From Dermanyssus gallinae (taxonomy: Eukaryota > Arthropoda > Arachnida > Mesostigmata > Dermanyssidae): DNA of 64,000 bases. Where the stretch lies: positions 157,501-221,500 of the forward strand of contig QVRM01006591.1 of assembly GCA_003439945.1 (NCBI GenBank), in the 5' to 3' direction. The notes below the pieces were generated by a model, which was not told the DNA's origin, ran no database searches, and saw only the letters and a program-made list of their open reading frames with translations. This document shows, in pieces, positions 13,925-22,786 of the stretch. How positions within the stretch are numbered: position 1 is the first letter of the stretch; each line of letters opens with the position of its first letter. Both the position numbers and the translations under genes were made by a program.

Positions 13925-14062
13925 TGGCCCGTCGAGCCCGGATTCGAGCCCATCCATTGGCACATTTGTGTTTATGAGGGTCCGTATATGAAGCAATGCG
14001 AAAAGCAGTCCCGTAGACGCCAGATCTTGGCTGAGGGTCAGCCCGAAAATGTTTGGTTTAGA
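13925..14062 (+). repeat. tRNA-derived SINE (family A), 5'-shortened copy
   Basis: Starts in the B box (GATTCGAGCCC). It continues with the family body 'cacatttgtgtttatgaggg-tccgtatatgaagcaatgcg' and ends 'ggctgagggtcagcccgaaa'. Confidence 0.7.
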
Positions 14063-14829
14063 TTGCGGAGATCTCTGAGGCCGGTCCTTAGACGTTTGTC
14101 TAAGTGCGACGTCCGGGTTGCGAAGGATATGGACGATTCTTGCTGAACTGAATCAAAGCCATTGTACAACGCGCCCCTTTATGTGATTAATATGTACTTG
14201 AACTTTGACGTAGGTATGCACTAGTTACGACCATCCCAACCTCGTCCCCACTAATATATATATGATCTGTACACACTGACCTAATTCATGACTTAGTCTA
14301 TTGAATTTACACTGGCCGAGTACGTAAGAATGAAAACACGATCGCCTGCGGTCACTTGTAGAGTGTCACTACATTATCTGTAGTGCTTCTCTGCACTCTG
14401 TGTCAGCTGTATTTATTGCTCTTACAGATTATTCTCGAATGCGGTAGATTCCTCTCGGTACAAATAGACATCTCAATCGAATCTTCGGGACGTTTCTCGT
14501 GCCTATTCGTATCTACTCTCTCTACTGCACGTTCGCCAGCACGTGGCGCTTAGCCCCGACAATCATGTGTCCACCTGAACTCGACCTGACACAACAGTGA
14601 TAATAAAGGCGTTTTTCATGTGAGAAGAGAAAGACTTTCGAGTCCAAAGCTCAATCCTCCCAGTGGTGCTTCCAAGTCGACCAAATAAATTCAGACAGAG
14701 TAGATTTAACACTAAGGTTTTTCTAGCTGCTTTTTCGACTGCAAGGGAATCATCTTTCACGAATGTTTACTTTTACGGTCAATAAGAAACACTACGGCGA
14801 AGTAATAAAAAGATTGCGCCCAGTGCAAT

Positions 14830-15050
14830 ATTAAGAAGAAGCACGTCCGTCGCAAGAGGTCTGACTTCTAAGCAAAACAAATTTGAAGAGACAACGTCTC
14901 GAGACTATAGAGAAGATAAAGAAAAATTCGCTGGAACAACTCAACTTGATTCCGAATCAACTGTTTAAAAAAAGTTTCAAAGAGTGGACAGGAAGTGAGT
15001 CAGGTGCATTGCAGCGGGTGGTAGCTATTTTGAAGTAAATGAAAACACTG
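14830..15050 (+). mobile_element. mariner-type transposon, 3' fragment
   Basis: The stretch 'gagactatagagaagataaagaaaaattcgctgga...' through 'gagtggacaggaagtgagtcaggtgcattgcagcgggtggtagctattttgaag' matches the 3' end of the mariner relic at 60330-60480 in order and spacing. It corresponds to the transposase C-terminus and downstream sequence. The rest of the element is missing. Confidence 0.55.
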
Positions 15051-15365
15051 CCGAACTTTAAGAAAATATTCTTCTTGACAAATATGTACCAGAGCTTTTC
15101 GGTCCGCTCTCACATTTTTAAGAACAGTATAAAATGTTTTTATTTTAATTTGAATAATGATTTAATTCTAACTAATATTTTAGTTACGTTCTATATGATT
15201 TTTGTGAACATACTGACAATACTTGAAATGAAAATTCTATCTTACCGAGGAGTTTTTAGTCTACCAAGTCTTTTCTATGGCCAATTTGGGTTTATCGATC
15301 TAGTACTCAAATAGCGGCTTTATATGGTTCATAAAAACGAATTGACACAGATGGTGAAAAATAGC

Positions 15366-15437
15366 TAGCAGAGCGTGGTTTCGATCCACGGACCTCTGGG
15401 TTATGGGCCCAGCACGCTTCCACTGCGCCACTCTGCT
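15366..15437 (-). tRNA. tRNA-Met (initiator, CAT), copy 1
   Basis: 72 nt on the minus strand. The acceptor stem AGCAGAG pairs with CTCTGCT, followed by discriminator A. The anticodon stem has the initiator hallmark GGG:CCC pairs around CCCATAA. The T loop is ATCGAAA, the eukaryotic initiator version lacking TpsiC. A T-run (gctatttttc) just downstream on the minus strand can terminate Pol III. No CCA is encoded, as expected in a nuclear gene. Confidence 0.93.
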
Positions 15438-15783
15438 CTACGGCGAACACCGACCAACATGGCGCGCTAAGCGCCCCGGGGAGCGGAATCAATGGTTGAC
15501 ACTGGGCGCTTACGACGTCCAATAGTCGATAATATTTCTACATATGGCAGAAGCAAAAGAATGGCTTGAATTAAAATCAAAGCCATTAGATTTACTGATA
15601 AGTACTCAAATAAAGCAGATATGTACGTATGCGAATATGCATAGATACATACACACACATATATAAATGTGCATACATGCATGCGTTAACTGGGCGAGTG
15701 CGAATTGAAGCCGTTTTGATTAACCAATTTAGTACCCGAATGAAGCCCATATATATATAGATATATATATATATATATAAAGA

Positions 15784-16030
15784 ATCGGCCATTAAGCAGC
15801 ACAGGAATAGACAGCGCCGGTTGGCGGTAATGGCGAAGCAAGCTAAAGGCATGGCGCCAAATATAAAATACAGGCACCCCAGTAACGAATGCGCGGGAAG
15901 TCACTGGATGCGTTGGCAGTCTGTGATATATTTAAGGAGGCATGAGAATAAATGAGTCAGTTCGTTGATGCGAAGCAAGCAGGGAGCGTGTGTCGTTTGA
16001 GCGAGAGACTGGCGAACTCATAACGGTCGT

Positions 16031-16033
<3 letters not shown>
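15784..16033 (+). repeat. Dispersed repeat with TATA-like motif and AATAAA, copy inside DR1
   Basis: Very close to 22485-22733 and a diverged relative of 11586-11840. Contains 'gatatatttaagg' then 'gagaataaatgag'. TA tracts abut it on both sides. Confidence 0.6.
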
Positions 16034-16065
<32 letters not shown>

Positions 16066-17761
16066 CATATACATATATACAAACAAATGCAGATTTATGT
16101 ATGCAGGCTCAGGCATCTAAATTGGTGCGTTTAGTTAGCGCCCCTTTTTGAGTCTCTACGCAAATAAAAATAGATATTTGGATGCAATTGTTTTGGCGCA
16201 AGTCGACTAAGGAACTCCTGACGAACAATATTTTGATAAATATAACTCCCGCTCACGCTGATCAGTCTTCAGTTCGGGGTCTTCTAAATCGTATACAAGC
16301 CCGCGTCAAAAACCCTGCACAAATTTTGTTGAGATTTTTTCCATGATTTTCAAATGAATAAAGATTTTCTCATCTGTTTAAAATTAATTACAATTTTCCC
16401 CATAACTTTCAAATGAATTGAATTTTTATACACAAAAATTAATCGAATGTTCTAACGCTTTCTTAATAACGACAGTAAGCAAATCTATGTTAGCATATCT
16501 GGACTTGTTTGACTCTGGTCAATCATGTCCTATACATAGAAGTCCCACGGATTTGAGACTTTAAAGGGTTCTGAAAACGCTCAAGTAAAACCCTCCTAAA
16601 GACGCTGCTGTATAAAATAATGCCAGACTAGCTGCTGTATAAAATAATGCAAGATAGTGATCAAAGACTCGGCAAAAAAAGAAACCCCGAAAACGATTTC
16701 AAGAAGATTATAAGAAGATTCTCGTATTAAGCTGATATTCGGCTTAAGGCTGAAACAAATAATACCCACATTTTAAACTCAGAAGAAGCAACCAAGTCAT
16801 TATAATGCGTCATCATGTTGTATTTGTTTTGGATCAGTGAGGTATTTGAGCCAGACACATGAGCATGGTGGGAAGGGGTTTAGTTTCCTTCAGCTGTTTA
16901 TTGGCGTAGCGAAAAAAACGAGATGTTTATATATAATACAGTTATGGTTTATTAATACCCAGATTGGGTAGATTACATACGTATACTGCAGCGTTCTTAT
17001 GCATCATTGTATCTTCTGCTGTCTCCATGGTGCGTCTATTGACTGAGCTGCTGGATAAGCTGCGGCGTGGCATCTGTTGCCCACTGGCCTAAGCACCTCG
17101 CGCACCTTCAACACCCCTAAGAATCGTGAATACCTTTCGTGCTCCGTAACACGTGGTGAAGGCCGTGGGCTCCAAACGCCGTCGCACCTGCGGGCCTTGA
17201 ATACCTGCTGGTGCACGAATTGCTTTTCCCACTCGACTTTCTATATGGTTTCGCAAACTGCTAACGTTCAACGTTATAGATACCCCAAAACAAATGAGTG
17301 TATTTATTTACAAATTTATCTACATTACTCCTAGCTCGAATAACGTCGTCCTTCGTCAACCTCTCCAAAACCTAACTGCTACTGCCCTTTGTCAGTTAAT
17401 GCTAAGCCTTATCTCGTTCATATATTCAAGTAGACTCCCCAGTTTATCTCTGATACTTATACTATTAAAAAATACTCATAATATAGATCGCAATGTTATC
17501 TGTGCAAATAAGAATTCACGCTCTGCTAGCTCTTTCTCACCATTTTCACCTCTGAGCCCTACTAGCATAGTTTCGTTCAGACGCTGTAGGGTGGATTAGT
17601 GGAACCAACGACAAGTAACCAGTCAGCAGTCACTGTGGGAGTGAAGGAGGACTGCGTGGGTCACGGGTAGTTCGACCTGCAGGAGGACTAGGATTTACAA
17701 CTTGTTTGTCATTTACAACCTACATACCAATGTTTATGACTATACTCTCTTCACTTTCAAG

Positions 17762-17769
17762 TATATAAA
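17762..17769 (+). promoter_or_regulatory. TATA box of the left helicase frame
   Basis: TATATAAA lies 5 bp before the first ATG (17775) and 30 bp before the second ATG at 17799, which has a good context (CACAATGG). Transcription from this box would start near 17790, so the second ATG is the better start. The mirror copy is at 21791-21798. Confidence 0.55.
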
Positions 17770-17774
17770 CGGAC

Positions 17775-18851
17775 ATGCATGAGTTGGGTCAAGTCACAAT
17801 GGCGAACCACATGGAAGTCGAAGCTGTTCCCGAAAGCGAACCTGAACAAGTAAACACGGACGACGAGGAGCAAGTGAGTACAAAGCTATGTCTGCTCATG
17901 AAACAGATAGCGACTCAACTTCGCAGTCAAGCAGAGTCTCCGTATCAAGTAGACAGTCTTCTGCAAAAAGTCTTTGTGCCTACTTTAAAAGGCTCTCTCG
18001 ACAGCAAGATCAACCTGAAGATCAAATCCAGGCGTAAAGATGGAGGAGTTCGACTATTGAAAAAGTCACACAAACGAACAAAGGAACTATGTTACTACAT
18101 AAAGAAATACATGTGTTCACCACTGTGCGCAGCATGCGAGACAAAGTACTGGCTTGACAACGATAACTTAGCTATGTATGATCGCAGTGATCCCGACTAC
18201 AAGAGAGCTGTTTCTACGGTACAACGTGAATTGGCAGTATGGCCGTTTGTAAAATTCAGTTCATTCTATGCTGCTAATGAGTATTGTCAATGGGCAGCCA
18301 AAGACAATATGCCTATAGAAGAATCGCTCAAGTATATCGAAGAGCTTCTAGAATTTCAGCATAGCATGACAATCACTGAAACAGTTAGACTATTCTATAA
18401 TGTTCTTGAGAAGATTAAACCAAAAAAGAATTCAATATTCATTTATGGATTGCCTAATAGTGGCAAGACCTGGTTTGTGGACATGTTAAGTGCGTTCTAT
18501 GTGAATGTTGGCTATGTCGGCAACTTTAACAAGAATACATCATTTCCATTGAATGATTGTCCTAATAGACGCTTATTGATATGGAATGAACCAAATATAG
18601 AACCATCTGCATATGATACGGTCAAAATGTTAACCGGTGGAGATCCATGTCCTGCAAGTGTTAAGTATCAGAGTGGTTCCGTTGTTCACAGGACGCCGCT
18701 AATATTCACATCGAACAAGACAATATTCCCAATGCAACCAGTGTGGCTCAGCAGGATTCACTTCTTGCGTTGGAAGCAAGCACCATTTCTGAAGAAAGCA
18801 CCAGGTTATCCACATCCTCTCACTTGTCTCGCATGCTGCGCACAGTGGTGA
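17775..18851 (+). CDS. Densovirus-like NS1 fragment with SF3 helicase domain, left arm (endogenous viral)
   Basis: 358 codons without interruption; translation probably begins at the ninth residue (17799), given the TATA box. The first 75-80 residues are an acidic N-terminal region followed by a Ser/Gln/Leu-rich segment. The chain then skips the nickase domain (internal deletion at about 18022) and enters a Lys/Arg/Cys-rich linker with CSPLCAAC. The parvoviral SF3 helicase core follows: a Walker A loop of the GxPNSGKT type at about residues 225-232 (Leu at the second position here), Walker B-like RLLIWNEPN, and the TPLIFTSN motif C region. The last 40 residues are not helicase: the DNA there is an inverted copy of upstream sequence. 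The HuH domain is absent and the C-terminus replaced, so a functional replication protein is unlikely. Confidence 0.85.
   Translation: MHELGQVTMANHMEVEAVPESEPEQVNTDDEEQVSTKLCLLMKQIATQLRSQAESPYQVDSLLQKVFVPTLKGSLDSKINLKIKSRRKDGGVRLLKKSHKRTKELCYYIKKYMCSPLCAACETKYWLDNDNLAMYDRSDPDYKRAVSTVQRELAVWPFVKFSSFYAANEYCQWAAKDNMPIEESLKYIEELLEFQHSMTITETVRLFYNVLEKIKPKKNSIFIYGLPNSGKTWFVDMLSAFYVNVGYVGNFNKNTSFPLNDCPNRRLLIWNEPNIEPSAYDTVKMLTGGDPCPASVKYQSGSVVHRTPLIFTSNKTIFPMQPVWLSRIHFLRWKQAPFLKKAPGYPHPLTCLACCAQW
18032..18145 (+). repeat. Inner inverted repeat of about 115 bp (copy 1 of 4)
   Basis: The segment from 'gtaaagatggaggag' to 'gcatgcgagaca' reappears inverted at 18822-18942 within the same arm, and both recur in the right arm (about 20623-20736 and 21418-21531). 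This is a palindrome inside a palindrome. Confidence 0.8.
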
Positions 18852-18907
18852 GCACATGTATTTCTTTATGTAGTAACATAGTTCCTTTGTTCGTTTGTGT
18901 GACTTTT

Positions 18908-19714
18908 TCAATAGTCGAACTCCTCCATGTTTACGCCTGGAAACTCCTGCGCGCTCTTCTCCAGCTCCACTCGCAGAGTCTTGATCAGCTTCAGAATCTT
19001 CTTTGACCGACCCGGTGTCAGAGGGTTCCCGACTAAAATATTCGCTTTGAAGTTTGCACATTTGTATTGACTCAGTGGATCTTTGGCTTTCTTGAGTTGT
19101 GTCGGATCGTCGTAGATCTTTAAGTCGATGAACTTTTTCCAAGAACGCCACTTCTCCGACCTCGAAGCATAGGTATGACTTCCCACTTTGGAGGAAATAT
19201 AACAGCCAATTAATCCAGTAGTCTTTTTGAGGGCCGAGACAAATAACCTGTCCGATCGACGGCGTCTTCTGATGAGTCGCTTGCAATGCTCTCGCTTTCG
19301 TCCGTAGACTGAGCTTCCTTCAACTTTCTCTTGGAGCTCTTCTCCTTTTTGGATGAACTTGTTGTACCAAGCACATCGGCAAAAGCTTCCGGTATATCTA
19401 CAAGAATGGTAAATGTGGAGATGTCCTTTGGTGGTTTCGTGATCTTCCTCATGGTGGATAACTGCAAATCCTCTGTTCTTTGTGGAACTTTTAATGGACT
19501 GTATCGATTGTACCATGCGCATAGCTTGGCTACGTGTAACACCGGTATAGATGTCGGCCAGCCATCGGTCAGCTCCGTCAACACCTTCTTCAAAGTGTTT
19601 TTCGACATGTTTTGCCAGGTCGTTGAGTTCAGATAGGAAGCCATTGTCAGCAGAATGTTCAGCAGATTCTGACTCGGGTATAGTGTCCAGCTGTTGGTCT
19701 TGTGTCCGTCCCAT
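18908..19714 (-). CDS. Densovirus-like NS1 fragment with HuH nickase domain, left arm (endogenous viral)
   Basis: 268 codons from an ATG at 19714. The N-terminal part is Ser/Glu-rich. At about residues 98-112 is the parvoviral HuH metal-binding motif, GHLHIYH, followed by a Cys pair (FCRC). A Lys/Arg-rich stretch follows (about 150-165). It ends EEFDY at the start of the 115-bp inner repeat. Rep-type HuH proteins nick viral origins and bind covalently to DNA 5' ends; here the helicase half lies on the other strand, converging head-on 56 bp away. The same reading on this strand can be followed upstream through the spacer (19715-19926), where another copy of the NS1 N-terminal segment lies in a different frame. 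It is a fragment; function is doubtful. Confidence 0.8.
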   Translation of the reverse strand: MGRTQDQQLDTIPESESAEHSADNGFLSELNDLAKHVEKHFEEGVDGADRWLADIYTGVTRSQAMRMVQSIQSIKSSTKNRGFAVIHHEEDHETTKGHLHIYHSCRYTGSFCRCAWYNKFIQKGEELQEKVEGSSVYGRKREHCKRLIRRRRRSDRLFVSALKKTTGLIGCYISSKVGSHTYASRSEKWRSWKKFIDLKIYDDPTQLKKAKDPLSQYKCANFKANILVGNPLTPGRSKKILKLIKTLRVELEKSAQEFPGVNMEEFDY

Positions 19715-19927
19715 ATAATCTGGTTCAGTTGAATCAGCATGTTCGGTTCGTTGAATAGCTCCTCTGCTAGGAGACTCGTCAAATTCTTCAGGTTGATCTT
19801 GCTGTCAAGAGAGCCTTTTAAAGTAGGCACAAAGACTTTTTGCAGAAGACTGTCTACTTGATACGGAGGCTCTGCTTGACTGCGAAGTTGAGTCGCTATC
19901 TGTTTCATGAGCAGACATAGCTTTGTA
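19626..19927 (-). other. Asymmetric spacer of the palindrome
   Basis: The only part of the element without a mirror copy. On the minus strand, 19926-19788 repeats the NS1 N-terminal segment also found at about 17878-18016 (+) and 21682-21544 (-). It then continues into NS1 sequence that the two helicase frames have lost. The spacer is therefore the closest thing to the uninterrupted viral order. Confidence 0.7.
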
Positions 19928-20453
19928 CAACGACTTGGCAAATCATGTCGAAAAACACTTTGAAGAAGGTGTCGACGGAGCTGACCGATGGCTGGCCGAC
20001 ATCTATACCGGTGTTACACGTAGCCAAGCTATGCGCATGGTACAATCGATACAGTCCATTAAAAGTTCCACAAAGAACAGAGGATTTGCAGTTATCCACC
20101 ATGAGGAAGATCACGAAACCACCAAAGGACATCTCCACATCTACCATTCTTGTAGATATACCGGAAGCTTTTGCCGATGTGCTTGGTACAACAAGTTCAT
20201 CGAAAAAGGAGAAGAGCTCCAAGAGAAATTTGAAGGAAGCTCAGTCTACGGACGAAAGCGAAAGCGAGAGCATTGCAAGCGACTCATCAGAAGACGCCGT
20301 CGATCGTACAGGTTATTTGTCTCGGCCCTCAAAAAAGACTACTGGATTAATTGGCTGTTATATTTCCTCCAAAGTGGGAAGTCATACCTATGTTTCGAGG
20401 TCGGAGAAGTGGCGTTCTTGAAAAAAGTTCATCGACTTAAAGATCTACGATGA
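19923..20453 (+). pseudogene. Densovirus-like NS1 HuH nickase fragment, right arm (broken)
   Basis: Mirror of the left-arm nickase frame. It retains GHLHIYH and FCRC but lacks a start codon, because the arm begins inside the gene. The A-run at about 20331 has one base more than the left arm, shifting the frame; it then runs to a stop at 20451 while the homologous frame continues up to about 20652. A Lys-Arg-Lys-Arg insertion by short repeat (gaaagcgaaagcgag, about 20254) also differs from the left arm. Confidence 0.78.
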
Positions 20454-20708
20454 TCCGACACAACTCAAGAAAGCAAAAGATCCACTGAGTCAATACAAAT
20501 GTGCAAACTTCAAAGCGAATATTTTAGTCGGAAACCCTCTGACACCGGGTCGGTCAAAGAAGATTCTGAAGCTGATCAAGGAACTGCGAGTGGAGCTGGA
20601 GAAGAGCGCGCAGGAGTTTCCAGGCGTAAAGATGGAGGAGTTCGACTATTGAAAAAGTCACACAAACGAACAAAGGAACTATGTTACTACATACAGAAAT
20701 ACATGTGT

Positions 20709-21785
20709 TCACCACTGTGCGCAGCATGCGAGACAAGTGAGAGGATGTGGATAACCTGGTGCTTTCTTCAGAAATGGTGCTTGCTTCCAACGCAAGAAGT
20801 GAATCCTGCTGAGCCACACTGGTTGCATTGGGAATATTGTCTTGTTCGATGTGAATATTAGCGGCGTCCTGTGAACAACGGAACCACTCTGATACTTAAC
20901 ACTTGCAGGACATGGATCTCCACCGGTTAACATTTTGACCGTATCATATGCAGATGGTTCTATATTTGGTTCATTCCATATCAATAAGCGTCTATTAGGA
21001 CAATCATTCAATGGAAATGATATATTCTTGTTAAAGTTGCCGACATAGCCAACATTCACATAGAACGCACTTAACATGTCCACAAACCAGGTCTTGCCAC
21101 TATTAGGCGGTCCATAAATGAATATTGAATTCTTTTTTGGTTCAATCTTCTCAAGAACATTATAGAATAGTCTAACTGTTTCAGTGATTGTCATGCTATG
21201 CTGAAATTCTAGAAGCTCTTCGATATACTCGAGCGATTCTTCTATAGGCATATTGTCTTTGGCTGCCCATTGACAATACTCATTAGCAGCATAGAATGAA
21301 CTAAATTTTACAAACGGCCATACTGCCAATTCACGTTGTACCGTAGAAACAGCTCTCTTGTAGTCGGGATCACTGCGATCATACATAGCTAAGTTATCGT
21401 TGTCAAGCCAGTACTTTGTCTCGCATGCTGCGCACAGTGGTGAACACATGTATTTCTTTATGTAGTAACATAGTTCCTTTGTTCGTTTGTGTGACTTTTT
21501 CAATAGTCGAACTCCTCCATCTTTACGCCTGGATTTGATCTTCAGGTTGATCTTTCTGTCGAGAGAGCCTTTTAAAGTAGGCACAAAGACTTTTTGCAGA
21601 AGACTGTCTACTTGATACGGAGACTCTGCTTGACTGCGAAGTTGAGTCGCTATCTGTTTCATGAGCAGACATAGCTTTGTACTCACTTGCTCCTCGTCGT
21701 CCGTGTTTACTTGTTCAGGTTCGCTTTCGGGAACAGCTTCGACTTCCATGTGGTTCGCCATTGTGACTTGACCCAACTCATGCAT
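20709..21785 (-). CDS. Densovirus-like NS1 fragment with SF3 helicase domain, right arm (endogenous viral)
   Basis: 358 codons, open throughout, same architecture as the left-arm frame with five residue differences that I can count. One is in the Walker A loop, which here is GPPNSGKT, the usual parvoviral form. It has the same internal deletion of the nickase domain and the same foreign tail made by the inverted repeat. A TATA box lies at 21791-21798 and the likely start is at 21761. Neither copy has acquired a stop, and the arms are nearly identical, so this is either a young insertion or one kept uniform by conversion between arms. Confidence 0.85.
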   Translation of the reverse strand: MHELGQVTMANHMEVEAVPESEPEQVNTDDEEQVSTKLCLLMKQIATQLRSQAESPYQVDSLLQKVFVPTLKGSLDRKINLKIKSRRKDGGVRLLKKSHKRTKELCYYIKKYMCSPLCAACETKYWLDNDNLAMYDRSDPDYKRAVSTVQRELAVWPFVKFSSFYAANEYCQWAAKDNMPIEESLEYIEELLEFQHSMTITETVRLFYNVLEKIEPKKNSIFIYGPPNSGKTWFVDMLSAFYVNVGYVGNFNKNISFPLNDCPNRRLLIWNEPNIEPSAYDTVKMLTGGDPCPASVKYQSGSVVHRTPLIFTSNKTIFPMQPVWLSRIHFLRWKQAPFLKKAPGYPHPLTCLACCAQW

Positions 21786-21790
21786 GTCCG

Positions 21791-21798
21791 TTTATATA
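21791..21798 (-). promoter_or_regulatory. TATA box of the right helicase frame
   Basis: TATATAAA on the minus strand, mirror of 17762-17769, with the same spacing to both candidate ATGs. Confidence 0.55.
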
Positions 21799-22031
21799 CT
21801 TGAAAGTGAAGAGAGTATAGTCAAGAACATTGGTATGTAGGTTGTAAATCACAAACAAGTTGTAAATCCTACTCCTCCTGCAGGTCGAACTACCCGTGAC
21901 CCACGCAGTCCTCCTTCACTCCCACAGTGACTGCTGACTGGTTACTTGTCGTTGGTTCCACTAATCCACCCTACAGCGTCTGAACGAAACTATGCTAGTA
22001 GGGCTCAGAGGTGAAAATGGTGAAAAAGAGC

Positions 22032-22103
22032 TAGCAGAGCGTGGTTTCGATCCACGGACCTCTGGGTTATGGGCCCAGCACGCTTCCACTGCGCCACTCT
22101 GCT
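22032..22103 (-). tRNA. tRNA-Met (initiator, CAT), copy 2
   Basis: Identical in all 72 positions I compared with copy 1 at 15366-15437. Same GGG:CCC anticodon stem and ATCGAAA T loop, with a downstream T-run (gctctttttc). Its 3' end is the boundary of the palindrome, so element sequence begins within a few bases of the mature tRNA end. Confidence 0.93.
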
Positions 22104-22409
22104 CTACGGCGAACACCGACCGACATGGCGCGCTAAGCGCCCCGGGGAGCGGAATCAATGGTTGGCACTGGGCGCTTACGACGTCCAATACTCGATAATA
22201 TTTCTTCATATGGCAGAAGCAAGAAATAGCTTGAATGAAAATCAAAGCCATTAGATTTACTGATATGTACTCAAATAAAGCAGATATGTATGTATGCGAA
22301 TATGCGTAGATACATACACACACATATATAAATGTGCATACATGCATGCGTTAACTGGGCGAGTGCGAACTGAAGCCGTTTTGATTAACCAATTTAGTAC
22401 CCGAATGAA

Positions 22410-22413
<4 letters not shown>

Positions 22414-22471
<58 letters not shown>
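22414..22471. repeat. (TA)n microsatellite in DR2
   Basis: Pure TA tract of about 58 bp; the equivalent in DR1 (15748-15779) is shorter and interrupted. Confidence 0.95.
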
Positions 22472-22476
<5 letters not shown>

Positions 22477-22484
22477 GAAGCGGC

Positions 22485-22730
22485 CATTAAGCAGCACAGG
22501 AATAGACAGCGCCGGTTGGCGGTAATGGCGAAGCAAGCTAAAGACATGGCGCCAAATATAAAATACCGGCACCCCAGTAACGAAAGCGCGGGAAGTCACT
22601 GGATGCGTAGGCAGTCTGTGATATATTTAAGGAGGCATGAGAGTAAATGAGTCAGTTGTCGTTGATGCGAAGCAAGCAGGGAGCGTGTGTCGTTTGAGCG
22701 AGAGACTGGCGAACTCATAACGGTCGTCAT

Positions 22731-22733
<3 letters not shown>
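22485..22733 (+). repeat. Dispersed repeat with TATA-like motif and A(G)TAAA, copy inside DR2
   Basis: Near-identical to 15784-16033. The AATAAA of DR1 reads AGTAAA here (gagagtaaatgag). Flanked by TA tracts on both sides. Confidence 0.6.

Positions 22734-22786
<53 letters not shown>

Larger units (their letters stand above)
15351..17515. repeat. Left 2.2-kb direct repeat (DR1) flanking the parvovirus palindrome
   Basis: Collinear, same orientation and roughly 95% identical by eye to 22017-24215. It begins 'atggtgaaaaa-agctagc' with a tRNA-iMet gene (-) and ends 'tgtgcaaataagaat'. It contains a TA tract, the TATA/AATAAA dispersed repeat (15784-16033) and about 1.4 kb of unassigned sequence with no long reading frame. 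The palindrome fills exactly the gap between the two copies, so without it they would be a head-to-tail tandem duplication. Confidence 0.85.
17517..19625 (+). repeat. Left arm of giant inverted repeat
   Basis: Reverse complement of 19928-22043 at about 98-99% by eye, with a 302-bp spacer. The outermost 11 bases (CACGCTCTGCT) equal the 3' end of the initiator tRNA gene that lies at the other end of the palindrome. Confidence 0.9.
17516..22016. mobile_element. Endogenous densovirus-like (parvovirus) element, palindromic, between two 2.2-kb direct repeats
   Basis: About 4.5 kb made almost entirely of two inverted copies of parvoviral non-structural (NS1/Rep) sequence. Each arm, from outer end inward, has about 240 bp of non-coding terminal sequence, a TATATAAA box and a long frame with the SF3 helicase motifs. 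Next, on the opposite strand, comes the HuH-nickase half of the same kind of protein. In an intact parvovirus these two domains lie on one strand with the nickase first, so the element is rearranged. There is no capsid gene. The helicase frames are open in both arms. The symmetrical termini of over 200 bp may be the viral terminal repeats or simply part of the palindrome. It could be a viral integration or a parvovirus-derived transposon; I favour an old integration. Confidence 0.85.
19928..22043 (-). repeat. Right arm of giant inverted repeat
   Basis: Reverse complement of 17517-19625. Its outer 12 bp are the 3' end of the adjacent tRNA-iMet gene (22032-22103), so palindrome and tRNA overlap by those bases. 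Confidence 0.9.

Noticed and set aside
16200..17330. Minus frames in DR1 (and equivalents in DR2) of 60-108 codons
   Set aside because: They change length and frame between the two repeat copies through indels, so they are unlikely to be selected genes.
17516..22016. Complete parvovirus genome
   Set aside because: No capsid frame, and the NS1 halves are deleted and inverted relative to each other; it is a rearranged relic.
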